The translations under genes and the position numbers were made by a program. Below, piece after piece: positions 8,489-15,441 of a DNA stretch of 18,588 bases; positions within the stretch are counted from its first letter, which is position 1; each line of letters starts with the position of its first letter. Below the pieces are notes generated by a model. That model worked only from the letters and a program-made list of their open reading frames with translations. It was not told the origin of the DNA and did not search any database. The stretch is from Sphingomonas sp. GTDB lineage: Bacteria > Pseudomonadota > Alphaproteobacteria > Sphingomonadales > Sphingomonadaceae. The stretch covers positions 1 to 18,588 of the forward strand of contig JAICVC010000026.1 in NCBI GenBank assembly GCA_025935515.1, given 5' to 3'.

Positions 8489-9961
8489 ATGCAGATTCGT
8501 TTCGCCGACAGCCGGCCCGCCGGCGACTACGCGCTGGTGCTGCCCGTCGCCGGCAAGGACCGGTCGACATTGAGCGCGCTCGGCGCATCGCAGCGGGCGA
8601 TTGCAGTCGCGCTCGATCGCCAGCGGTTCGAAGGCGATGCAACGAACACGTCGGAACAGTTCATTGACGACAACGGGAGCGTCCGCCGCCTGCTGGTGGT
8701 CGGCACGGGCATGGGCGTGTCCCCGATCGAGGCTGCCGAGAAGCTCGGCGGGACGGCGGTTTCCAAGCTGCAGATGTCGGGCGAGAAGAGAGGCGTCATT
8801 GATCTCAGCGGCCTTGGCTACGATGCCGATGCCGCCGCGAGGGTTGCACTCGGCGCGGTGCTGCGAGCGTGGCGCTACGACCGTTACCGGACCAAGCTCA
8901 AGGACAACCAGAAGGCGACCCTTGAGGACATCGTCATTGTCGGGGGCAATGGCGGCGCGGCCAAACGCTACGAGCAACGCTGGGCGCCCGTCGTCGAGGG
9001 TGTTTCCCTCACCCGCGAACTGGTCACCGAACCGGCCAACATCATCTATCCCGAGACGTTCGTCGAGCGCGTCAAGGCATCGGTCAAAGGCAGCGGGCTC
9101 GAGCTCGAGGTGCTCGACCGCGCGGCGATGGACAAGCTTGGGATGGGCGCGCTGCTCGGCGTCGCCCAGGGCTCGGTGCGCGAAGCGCGCTTGCTGGTCC
9201 TTAAGTGGAATGGCGGCGGCAAGGGCGCGCCACCGACTGCGTTCGTCGGCAAGGGCGTGACCTTCGACACCGGCGGCATCTCGATCAAGCCGGCCGCCGG
9301 CATGGAAGCAATGAAGTGGGACATGGGGGGCGCCGGGGCTGTCGCCGGTGCGCTCAAGGCCCTTGCCCTACGCAAGGCCAAAGCCAACATCGTCGGCATC
9401 TGCGGCCTCGTCGAGAACATGCCCGGCGGCAATGCACAGCGCCCCGGCGACGTCGTCACGACCATGTCCGGCCAGACGGTTGAGGTGATCAATACCGACG
9501 CGGAAGGCCGCCTGGTCCTCGCCGACGCGGTCACCTACGTCCAGCGCAACTTCACACCATCGACGATCATCGACCTGGCGACGCTGACCGGTGCGATACT
9601 CATCAGCCTCGGTCACGAATGGGCCGGCTTGTTCTCGAACAATGACGACCTGGCCGGCAGGCTCCAGGCCGCGGGCGATGAATCCGGAGACAAGCTGTGG
9701 CGGATGCCGCTGGCGGAGCCGTTCGACCGTCTGATCGATTCACCGATCGCCGACATGAAGAACGTCGGACCGCGTGAAGGCGGCTCGATCACCGCCGCGC
9801 AATTCATCCAGCGATTCATCGAGAATGGCGTCAAATGGGCGCATGTCGACATGGCCGGCAAGGCATGGGCCGACAAGGCCGGCACGACCTATGAAAAAGG
9901 CGCGACGGGCTTCGGGGTACGCCTGCTCGACCAATATGTCGCGGACGTGCTGGAAGCCTGA
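8489..9961 (+). CDS. pepA: Leucyl aminopeptidase (M17 family)
   Basis: Two-metal aminopeptidase that removes N-terminal residues from peptides; in some bacteria the protein also binds DNA. It has 490 residues, close to the family norm. The N-terminal macro-like domain (1-160) is variable. The catalytic C-terminal domain shows VGKGVTFDTGG (253-263), KWDMGGAGA (276-284) and the M17 signature NTDAEGRL (335-342). Metal ligands are predicted as Lys255, Asp260, Asp278, Asp337 and Glu339, with the bicarbonate-binding Arg341. The ATG is preceded by AAGGAT with 8 bases spacing. It is divergent from lptD and followed by a palindromic repeat and then holC, a pairing also seen elsewhere in proteobacteria. 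Identity is secure; leucine preference is by family. Confidence 0.96.
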   Translation: MQIRFADSRPAGDYALVLPVAGKDRSTLSALGASQRAIAVALDRQRFEGDATNTSEQFIDDNGSVRRLLVVGTGMGVSPIEAAEKLGGTAVSKLQMSGEKRGVIDLSGLGYDADAAARVALGAVLRAWRYDRYRTKLKDNQKATLEDIVIVGGNGGAAKRYEQRWAPVVEGVSLTRELVTEPANIIYPETFVERVKASVKGSGLELEVLDRAAMDKLGMGALLGVAQGSVREARLLVLKWNGGGKGAPPTAFVGKGVTFDTGGISIKPAAGMEAMKWDMGGAGAVAGALKALALRKAKANIVGICGLVENMPGGNAQRPGDVVTTMSGQTVEVINTDAEGRLVLADAVTYVQRNFTPSTIIDLATLTGAILISLGHEWAGLFSNNDDLAGRLQAAGDESGDKLWRMPLAEPFDRLIDSPIADMKNVGPREGGSITAAQFIQRFIENGVKWAHVDMAGKAWADKAGTTYEKGATGFGVRLLDQYVADVLEA

Positions 9962-9962
9962 C

Positions 9963-10035
9963 GTCATCGCGAGCGTAGCGAAGCGATCCAGCACCGCGAA
10001 CTGGATTGCTTCGTCGCTTCGCTCCTCGCAATGAC
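9963..10035. repeat. Palindromic dispersed-repeat element between pepA and holC
   Basis: An imperfect inverted repeat. The left arm (9963-9991) begins GTCATCGCGAGCG and ends GCGATCCAG. The right arm (10001-10035) begins CTGGATTGC and ends CTCGCAATGAC. The two arms can pair across a 9-base loop, with the right arm six bases longer, giving a long stem. The sequence resembles a dispersed intergenic repeat known in many proteobacteria, whose translation yields peptides such as CHCEERSDEAI. Its left arm starts one base after the pepA TGA and its right arm ends five bases before the holC ATG. As RNA it would form a hairpin that could stabilise or attenuate the pepA-holC message. No T-run follows, so it is not a standard terminator. 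Confidence 0.85.
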
Positions 10036-10040
10036 AACCC

Positions 10041-10478
10041 ATGCAGGTCGACTTCTATCAGCTGGCGAACATTCCTGCCGAGCAGGTGATTGCAAGCATT
10101 GCGGAGAAGGTGCTCGACCGTGACGGGCGATTGCTGATCGTCGCCGAAGACGAAGCGTATCTCGTCAAGCTCGACCGGGTCCTGTGGAACCAGGCGGCGG
10201 CCGGCTTCCTGCCGCATGGGCTCGCCGGCGGCACCGACGACGCGCGCCAGCCGATCCTGCTGTCGACCAGTCCCGACGCCCCCAACCAGGCGCGCAACAT
10301 GCTCATTGCTGACGGGACATGGCGCGAGGCCGCGCTGACTTATGAACGCAGCTTCTATTTGTTCGACGATGCGACCCTGGACGGCGCCCGGCTCGCGTGG
10401 AAGCTGCTTGCGGGCAGGGAAGGAATCGAGCGGCGGTACTGCGCCCATGAAGGGGGCAAGTGGGTCCACAAGGCATGA
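10041..10478 (+). CDS. holC: DNA polymerase III subunit chi
   Basis: Chi is the accessory clamp-loader protein that links the polymerase III holoenzyme to single-strand-binding protein. It has 145 residues, the usual size. Seen in the sequence are the N-terminal VDFYQL, the central LW..AAAGFLPHG (49-60), QPILLS (70-75), and the C-terminal YERSFYLFDD (101-110), all in the family's order. The ATG at 10041 has no clear purine-rich ribosome binding site, because the bases in front of it belong to the palindromic repeat, so expression may depend on read-through from pepA or on a weak start. The psi partner holD is not in the window, as expected outside gammaproteobacteria. Confidence 0.9.
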   Translation: MQVDFYQLANIPAEQVIASIAEKVLDRDGRLLIVAEDEAYLVKLDRVLWNQAAAGFLPHGLAGGTDDARQPILLSTSPDAPNQARNMLIADGTWREAALTYERSFYLFDDATLDGARLAWKLLAGREGIERRYCAHEGGKWVHKA

Positions 10479-10492
10479 GGCTTGCCGCATCG

Positions 10493-10514
10493 GCGCCGCG
10501 CGGCTAGGCGGCGC
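10493..10514. repeat. Short GC-rich inverted repeat after holC
   Basis: GCGCCGC (10493-10499) and GCGGCGC (10508-10514) form a perfect seven-pair stem with an eight-base loop. It sits 14 bases after the holC stop. No T-run follows on the plus strand, so an intrinsic terminator is not supported; it may attenuate read-through or be chance in GC-rich DNA. Confidence 0.3.
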
Positions 10515-10518
10515 ACCA

Positions 10519-10536
10519 AATCCAAGTCAATCCAAG
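10519..10536. repeat. Tandem AATCCAAG repeat in the ndk leader
   Basis: AATCCAAG occurs at 10519-10526 and again at 10529-10536, a ten-base period, just before the ndk ribosome binding site AGGAGA (10540-10545). The one-turn spacing could suit a bound protein, but this may be a small slippage duplication. Confidence 0.4.
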
Positions 10537-10555
10537 AGCAGGAGACCGCCCGGTC

Positions 10556-10978
10556 ATGGCCGTGACGCGCACCTTTTCGATCATCAAGCCCGACGCCACG
10601 CGCCGTAACCTCACCGGCGCCGTTACCAAGATGCTGGAGGAAGCCGGCCTGCGCGTCATCGCTTCGCGGCGCATCCGCATGACCCGCGACCAGGCCGAGG
10701 GCTTTTACGCCGTTCACAAGGAGCGGCCCTTCTTCAATGACCTCTGTACCTTCATGACCTCGGGTCCGGTCGTCGTTCAGGTCCTGGAGGGCGAAAATGC
10801 CGTGCTGCGTAACCGCGAGGTAATGGGCGCGACCAATCCCGCGCAGGCCGACGAGGGCACGATCCGCAAGGCCTATGCGGAATCGATCGAGGCCAATTCG
10901 GTCCATGGGTCGGACAGCGACGAAAACGCCAGGATCGAAATCGACTTCTTCTTTAAGCCGGAAGAAATCGTCGGCTAG
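10556..10978 (+). CDS. ndk: Nucleoside diphosphate kinase
   Basis: Transfers the gamma phosphate of ATP to nucleoside diphosphates through a phosphohistidine, balancing NTP and dNTP pools. It has 140 residues, the typical length. Seen are RTFSIIKPDA with Lys11, the Kpn-loop region near 90-105, and the signature NSVHGSD with catalytic His117. The AGGAGA at 10540-10545 lies 10 bases before the ATG. It has its own 77-base leader after holC. Its TAG shares three bases with the stop of the convergent membrane-protein gene. Identity is certain. Confidence 0.97.
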   Translation: MAVTRTFSIIKPDATRRNLTGAVTKMLEEAGLRVIASRRIRMTRDQAEGFYAVHKERPFFNDLCTFMTSGPVVVQVLEGENAVLRNREVMGATNPAQADEGTIRKAYAESIEANSVHGSDSDENARIEIDFFFKPEEIVG

Positions 10979-11475
10979 CGGCTTAGTCCCACCAGCCGGA
11001 GCGAGCGGCCGCCGAACAGGCCGCCGCCCTCCCATTTGTAGCGAAGCACATAAGCGCCTCCCCCGCGGCGATCAGCACCGCCTTCGACGTAGCGCGCCTC
11101 GACGCGGACGGGCACGCTGTGCGTCACGTCCTTCGCCTCCTTCTCGCGGCCCTTGAGTGCCGGTTCGACGTCGCTGGCCGAGAAGCGCCCGTCGCTGCCG
11201 ACTTCGATCGGTTCAGCACCGTTTATGGTCAGCTTGAGCGACTCGAGCGCATGCGAGGGATCGGCCGGAGCAATTGTGAGCATCCGCCCGTCACCATCGA
11301 CCGTGCCGCGTAGCGCCAACGGCACGGCGGACTTCTGCTCGACGATTCGTGTCGGTTTGTCCTCGCTGCTGCTCTTCCACGCGATCCAGACGCCGAGAGC
11401 CGAGACCACAAGCGCCGCCAGCGCGATGATTTCGCCCAGGTTGATCCAGCGTCGGCGGGTCCTTTCGTCGGTCAT
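10975..11475 (-). CDS. Hypothetical single-pass membrane protein
   Basis: A 166-residue protein whose function I do not recognise. A basic N-terminus (TRRRW) is followed by one hydrophobic segment, about residues 13-32 (EIIALAALVVSALGVWIAW), and then a soluble region, so an N-in anchor with a periplasmic domain is likely. The C-terminal half is rich in beta-forming stretches (SLKLTING, VPVRVEARYV, GAYVLRYKW) and in glycine. The ATG at 11475 overlaps the TGA of the YjbR-like gene as ATGA; an upstream in-frame ATG at 11520 lies inside that gene and is less likely. It is the last gene of the purM-purN-yjbR operon, and its stop overlaps that of ndk. Confidence 0.75.
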   Translation of the reverse strand: MTDERTRRRWINLGEIIALAALVVSALGVWIAWKSSSEDKPTRIVEQKSAVPLALRGTVDGDGRMLTIAPADPSHALESLKLTINGAEPIEVGSDGRFSASDVEPALKGREKEAKDVTHSVPVRVEARYVEGGADRRGGGAYVLRYKWEGGGLFGGRSLRLVGLSR

Positions 11476-11828
11476 CGCCCGCCAGCTTCCAACAGCCGTC
11501 GCGGCGCCGCAAGCTCCCAACTTGTCGCGATCCGGTCGGCGACATGGTCCCAGTCGACGTCATCGCCTGCGACGTTGATCGATAGCCAGCTCGGCATATA
11601 GGCCGGCCTCGAGTAGGTCTCGGGGTCCGCCTCGAGCAGCATCGCTTGCTCATCAAGGCTGCTGACCCGAACGCAGACCACAGTCTTGCCATCTCCGTGA
11701 TGATTGCCGCGGAATTGCGCGAACTGCTTGCCGGCAACGAAGAAGGTCGGCTGGCCGTGAGAGAGACGCTCCTCGCTTTCGGGTAGATCCAGCGCCGCTT
11801 GGCGGACTTTCTCGAGTGGGTCGGTCAT
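11472..11828 (-). CDS. MmcQ/YjbR-family protein
   Basis: A 118-residue member of the MmcQ/YjbR group, a small fold often labelled DNA-binding from its structure but without a settled function. Typical features are the N-terminal VRQAALDLPESEE, then HGQPTFFVAGKQFAQF (24-39), the central PAYMPSWLSINV (75-86), VDWDHVADRI (91-100), and the ending SWELAAPRRLL. The ATG overlaps the purN TGA as ATGA at 11828-11825, and its own TGA overlaps the next ATG the same way, so it is translationally linked to purine genes. That linkage need not mean a purine role. Confidence 0.85.
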   Translation of the reverse strand: MTDPLEKVRQAALDLPESEERLSHGQPTFFVAGKQFAQFRGNHHGDGKTVVCVRVSSLDEQAMLLEADPETYSRPAYMPSWLSINVAGDDVDWDHVADRIATSWELAAPRRLLEAGGR

Positions 11829-12385
11829 CGGTTCGCGAATTTGCTCAATACCCGCGGATATAGCTCGTGTTCCGCGGCTAGCACCCGTTCCTCGAGACTT
11901 TGCGGCGTATCGCCCGGTTCGATGGCAACCTCGGCCTGTCCGAGCACCTCGCCGGCGTCGAGCTCCTCGGTCACGATATGGACCGAGCAGCCGCTAAGCG
12001 CATCGCGCGCCTCGATTGCCCGGGCGTGAGTATCGAGCCCGCGATACTTGGGCAGCAGGGAAGGGTGGATATTCACGATCCGGCCGCGCCATTCCTCGAC
12101 GAACCAGGGGGAGAGGATGCGCATGAAGCCGGCAAGCGCGACGGTGCCGATGCTACGCTCTTCCAGCGCTTTGCTGAGCAGCCGGTCATAATCTTCCTTG
12201 CCGACGCCCTTGCTCTCAAGGGACCAGGTCTCGACTCCGCGCGCCCGCGCCCATTTCAGGCCCGCCGCGTCAGACTTGTTCGACGCAACGAGCGCGATCT
12301 CATAACCGCTGGCTTTTTCGACCAGCGCCCGCATGTTGCTGCCGCGGCCCGAAATCAGGATTCCAACACGCTTCGGGTCACGCAT
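11825..12385 (-). CDS. purN: Phosphoribosylglycinamide formyltransferase PurN
   Basis: Transfers a formyl group from 10-formyl-tetrahydrofolate to GAR, step three of de novo purine synthesis, in the cytosol. It has 186 residues. Seen are the phosphate-binding ISGRGSNM (11-18), NIHPSLLPKYRGLDTH (105-120) with catalytic Asn105 and His107, and VHIVTEELDAGEVLGQ (135-150) with catalytic Asp143. The start at 12385 is chosen because MRDPKRVGILISGRGSNM is the expected N-terminus and it overlaps the purM stop by 8 bases (ATGCGTGA). The open frame continues upstream to 12490, inside purM, which is not credible. Confidence 0.95.
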   Translation of the reverse strand: MRDPKRVGILISGRGSNMRALVEKASGYEIALVASNKSDAAGLKWARARGVETWSLESKGVGKEDYDRLLSKALEERSIGTVALAGFMRILSPWFVEEWRGRIVNIHPSLLPKYRGLDTHARAIEARDALSGCSVHIVTEELDAGEVLGQAEVAIEPGDTPQSLEERVLAAEHELYPRVLSKFANR

Positions 12386-13466
12386 GGTGGGTGGCGGACC
12401 ATCCTTGCGGTGAATTCCAGCCCGCCTGGCCGTGGACGGTGCAGCCGCGCTGTCCTTCCTCGATCCGGCCGATCTCGAGCACGGTTTCACCAGCGCCTTC
12501 GAGGGCGGTCGAAACCGCGTCTGCTCGTTCCGGCGAGACGATCACGGCCATGCCGACGCCGCAATTGAACGTGCGCGCCATTTCCTCGGGCGCAAGGCGT
12601 CCACCTTCCTGAAGCAGCGCGAAGACCGGGGGCAAGTGCCAGCGCGCGGTATCTATCATTGCGTGGCAGTTTTTAGGCAGAACCCTCGGAATGTTCTCGA
12701 GAAGTCCGCCGCCCGTTATGTGCGCCAGGCCCTTGATCCGTCGCTCCTGAACGAGCGGAAGCAGCGAGCGCACGTAAATCTTCGTCGGCTCCAGCAATGC
12801 CTCGCCGAGAGTCAAACCCTCGAGGTTGGGAAAACCGGCATCGAGTTTCCACTGTTGTTCGGTAATGATCCGTCGGACGAGCGAGAAGCCGTTGCTATGC
12901 ACGCCGGAGCTGGCCAGGCCGAGAATGACATTGCCAGGCGAAATCTCCGCGCCGGTGAGCACGCGGTCGCGCTCAACTGCGCCGACGCAAAAGCCGGCGA
13001 GGTCGTAGTCGCCGGCGGCATACATGCCTGGCATCTCGGCAGTCTCGCCCCCGATCAACGCGCAGCCGGCCTGGCGGCAGCCCTCGGCGATTGAGGCGAC
13101 GACTGCGGCCGCGACCTCGTTGTCGAGCTTCGCGCAAGCGTAATAATCCAGGAAAAACAAAGGCTCGGCGCCCTGCACGATGAGGTCGTTGGCGCACATC
13201 GCAACGAGGTCGATGCCAACCCCGTCGTGCCGTTTGGTCTCGATCGCCAGTTTGAGCTTGGTGCCGACGCCGTCGTTGGCGGCGACGAGCAGCGGGTCGG
13301 AGTAGCCTGCGGCCCTGAGATCGAAGAAGCCCCCGAACCCGCCAAGCTCGGCCTCGGCGCCCGGGCGCGCGGTCGAGCGCGCCAGCGGGCCGATCGTCTT
13401 GACCAACGCATTTCCGGCTTCGATCGACACCCCGGCATCGGCATAGGTCAGCGGCTTCTGGCTCAT
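12378..13466 (-). CDS. purM: Phosphoribosylformylglycinamidine cyclo-ligase PurM
   Basis: AIR synthetase: ATP-dependent ring closure of FGAM to AIR, step five of purine synthesis. It has 362 residues, slightly longer than the ~345 of E. coli. Motifs are DGVGTKLK (65-72), CANDLIVQGAEPLFFLDY (91-108), GGETAEMPGMY (139-149), SSGVHSNG and HITGGGLLENIPRVLP. The C-terminal tail GQAGWNSPQGW and a few residues beyond are an extension. It leads a four-gene operon with overlapping stops and starts. A perfect ten-base palindrome, GCCCGCGGGC at 13468-13477, sits directly in front of the ATG. The 65-base gap to the divergent DUF2066-like gene must hold both promoters. Confidence 0.96.
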   Translation of the reverse strand: MSQKPLTYADAGVSIEAGNALVKTIGPLARSTARPGAEAELGGFGGFFDLRAAGYSDPLLVAANDGVGTKLKLAIETKRHDGVGIDLVAMCANDLIVQGAEPLFFLDYYACAKLDNEVAAAVVASIAEGCRQAGCALIGGETAEMPGMYAAGDYDLAGFCVGAVERDRVLTGAEISPGNVILGLASSGVHSNGFSLVRRIITEQQWKLDAGFPNLEGLTLGEALLEPTKIYVRSLLPLVQERRIKGLAHITGGGLLENIPRVLPKNCHAMIDTARWHLPPVFALLQEGGRLAPEEMARTFNCGVGMAVIVSPERADAVSTALEGAGETVLEIGRIEEGQRGCTVHGQAGWNSPQGWSATHHA

Positions 13467-13531
13467 TGCCCGCGGGCACTAGAGACAAGCCGCTTGGATT
13501 TCCACGCCGTTGTCGCCAAAAGACGCCGCGA

Positions 13532-14362
13532 ATGCTGCGCCGCCGCCTTGCCGTCCCTGTCCTGCTGCTCCTTGCCGTTGCTGGCCTCGCCGGGGGCCTC
13601 TACGCGCAGCTGGAGTCGGGCGATCGCGGCATCCTTCCGCTCGACAGCTCGAACACGCTGGAGATTGGCGGCATTCACGTCGATGTCGGCGGCGCCGACG
13701 CGCAGAGCGCGCGCTATGCCGGCTGGCGGATCGCGCAGCGGCAAGGCTTCAAGGCGTTGTGGGCGAAGATGCACAACCTTCCGATCAGCCAAGCGCCGAA
13801 CCTCCCCGATGGCACGCTCGACCAGATCGTGAGCTCGATCAACGTCGAGCGGGAGCAGATCGGCCCCCGTCGCTATATCGCCGACCTGGGCGTGCTGTTC
13901 GATCGGGCGCGGTCGGCGCAATTCCTCGGCGTCGAAGGTGGGCAGACCCAACGCTCGTCGCCGATGCTGCTGATCCCGGTGATGGTGTCCGGGGGGACTG
14001 CGACCAGTGTCGAGCTTCGCAATGCGTGGCAACGGGCCTGGGCCCAGTTCCGCACTTCGCAGAGCCCGATCGACTACGTGCGCGTCAGCGGCATGGGGGC
14101 GGACCCGTTGCTGGTGAATGCCGCGCAGACGAGGCGGCCGGGGCGGGGGTGGTGGCGCAATCTCATCGACATGTACGGGGCAACCGACATCCTGATCGCC
14201 GAGGTGCAGCTGCAGCGGCTTTATCCGGGCGGTCCGGCCCGAGCGCGGTTCATCGCGCGCCACGGCCCCGACAATGAAATCGTCGGCGGCTTCACGCTGA
14301 TTGCGCAAAACAGCGATGGCATCGCCGCGATGATGGCGCAAGGCGCGCAGCGGATGGATTAG
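13532..14362 (+). CDS. DUF2066-like exported protein, N-terminal part ending at an in-frame amber codon
   Basis: This open frame codes 276 residues and ends with TAG at 14360-14362. The ATG at 13532 gives MLRRRLAVPVLLLLAVAGLA, a signal peptide or membrane anchor; an ATG at 13466 in the same frame would add 22 unlikely residues. The body has RRYIADLGVLFDRARSAQFL, SSPMLLIPVMVSGG, paired Trp segments (NAWQRAWAQF, RGWWRNLIDMYGATDILIAEV) and a glycine-rich strand region. This arrangement and the position next to purM and hda recall the DUF2066 family, which sits beside hda and purMN in gammaproteobacteria; the family match is my inference, with no search run. The same frame continues past the TAG in gene-like sequence up to 14821, so this is probably a truncated product of a 429-codon gene. 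Confidence 0.6.
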   Translation: MLRRRLAVPVLLLLAVAGLAGGLYAQLESGDRGILPLDSSNTLEIGGIHVDVGGADAQSARYAGWRIAQRQGFKALWAKMHNLPISQAPNLPDGTLDQIVSSINVEREQIGPRRYIADLGVLFDRARSAQFLGVEGGQTQRSSPMLLIPVMVSGGTATSVELRNAWQRAWAQFRTSQSPIDYVRVSGMGADPLLVNAAQTRRPGRGWWRNLIDMYGATDILIAEVQLQRLYPGGPARARFIARHGPDNEIVGGFTLIAQNSDGIAAMMAQGAQRMD

Positions 14363-14821
14363 CTCTATGCAAATGCGCTGGCGGCCGGCCGGCTGACTCG
14401 TGATCCATCCCTCAATCTGCCGCCGCCCCCGGTATTCCCGACGTTGCCCGAGGCAAAGCCTGTGACGGTCAATCTGGTTAATTCGTTCCAGATCCAGGTC
14501 AGCGGCAAGAATGTGAATTTCTACAACTTTGCAATGGCCCACCTGCGCACGATGGCCGCCGTGGAATCGGCGACCCCGCAGCAGATCAATCCGGGCGGCA
14601 CGAGCTACATCCTGGTCACTTACAAAGGCGACATTTCGCAGCTTGCCGCGGCGCTCTCCGCCCGTGGCTGGGTGGTCGAAGCTGCCGGGAGCGTAGTCAA
14701 GATCCGTTCCGACGCCGATAAGCCGCCGGCGCTTCCGCCGCCGCCCGTGCAGCCACCCTCGACGCCGCCGGTTCAGCCCGCCCAGACGGCAACCAGCAAT
14801 CAGACGTCGGGCGAGCAGTGA
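14363..14821 (+). pseudogene. C-terminal remnant of the DUF2066-like gene, downstream of the amber codon
   Basis: The 153 codons after the TAG stay in the same frame with strong coding character: LYANALAAGRLTRDPSLNLP, a proline-rich linker, and a domain of about 80 residues (VTVNLVNSFQIQVSGKN through ISQLAAALSARGWVVEAAG) that looks like the conserved C-terminal unit of this protein family. A proline/glutamine-rich tail follows. No ribosome binding site precedes any in-frame start: the first candidates are TTG 14444 and GTG 14462, and the ATG triplets just after the TAG are out of frame. A separate gene is therefore unlikely. Its TGA overlaps the hda GTG as GTGA. Alternatives are recent nonsense mutation, stop read-through, or a sequencing error. 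Confidence 0.65.
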
Positions 14822-15441
14822 AGCAGGGCCCGGACCAGATTGCGCTTCCGCTCGACTGGCCGCAAAGCGAAGGCGATAGCCGGTTCATCGTCTCCGATGC
14901 CAATCGGAAGGCGTTCGAACATTTTCGGCAGTTCAGCTTGTGGCCGGTCAAGGCGACGGTGCTTGCAGGGCCGCGGCGCTCTGGACGAACGCTGTTGGCG
15001 CGGACCTTTGTCGAGCGCGTCGGCGGCCGCTTGTTCGACGAAGCCGACAGCCGTGACGAGGAAGAGCTGTTCCACGCCTGGAACCAGGCCCAGGACACGG
15101 GCCGACCTCTGATCATGGTTGCTGACGAAGTGCCACCAGACTGGACGCCGCGGCTGCCCGACCTTCGCACTCGGCTGGCAATTACGCCCGTCGTCCATAT
15201 CGAACACCCCGATGATGCCTTGTTCGCGGCTTTGATCCAGCTCCACTTTGCCGATCGCGGCCTGCACATTCCGGCCGACGCGCTTCGCTTCATGAGCGAG
15301 CGGCTTCATCGTGATTATTGGACTGCTGAACGGGCGGTCGAAGCGATCGACCGATATGCAATTGCCGAGCGTGCCCGCCTGTCCTTGCCCACCGTCCGGC
15401 GCGCGCTGATCGAATCGCGGATGATCGGCGAAGCGGCCTAG
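14818..15441 (+). CDS. hda: Hda/HdaA-like regulator of DnaA (AAA+ family)
   Basis: Predicted regulator that, bound to the sliding clamp, stimulates ATP hydrolysis by DnaA and so restrains re-initiation (RIDA). It has 207 residues. The N-terminus carries a clamp-binding motif, QIALPL (7-12). The P-loop is GPRRSGRT (51-58) with Arg where canonical Walker A has Lys, as in Hda proteins. LIMVADEVP resembles Walker B. The rest matches a DnaA-like AAA+ lid, with no DnaA DNA-binding domain after it. The GTG start overlaps the TGA of the upstream gene as GTGA, so translation is probably coupled to that interrupted gene. The stop shares bases with the convergent I78-like gene. Confidence 0.85.
   Translation: MKQGPDQIALPLDWPQSEGDSRFIVSDANRKAFEHFRQFSLWPVKATVLAGPRRSGRTLLARTFVERVGGRLFDEADSRDEEELFHAWNQAQDTGRPLIMVADEVPPDWTPRLPDLRTRLAITPVVHIEHPDDALFAALIQLHFADRGLHIPADALRFMSERLHRDYWTAERAVEAIDRYAIAERARLSLPTVRRALIESRMIGEAA

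Noticed and set aside
9740..10042. Minus-strand frame containing CHCEERSDEAIQ-type peptide
   Set aside because: This peptide is the usual translation of the palindromic dispersed repeat; the remainder is antisense to pepA. It is not a gene.
10493..10514. Intrinsic terminator after holC
   Set aside because: The stem is perfect and GC-rich but is followed by ACCAAATCC rather than a T-run, so only an inverted repeat is recorded.
13463..14542. A 359-codon minus-strand frame opposite the interrupted DUF2066-like gene
   Set aside because: I considered whether it might be the real gene, since the plus-strand frame has a stop. The plus-strand product has a signal peptide and ordered motifs on both sides of the TAG, while the minus frame is His/Arg/Pro-rich without structure and overlaps purM's start.
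14444..14821. A separate small gene starting at TTG 14444
   Set aside because: No ribosome binding site is present, coding character is continuous upstream to the TAG in the same frame, and it ends overlapping hda like the tail of a longer gene.
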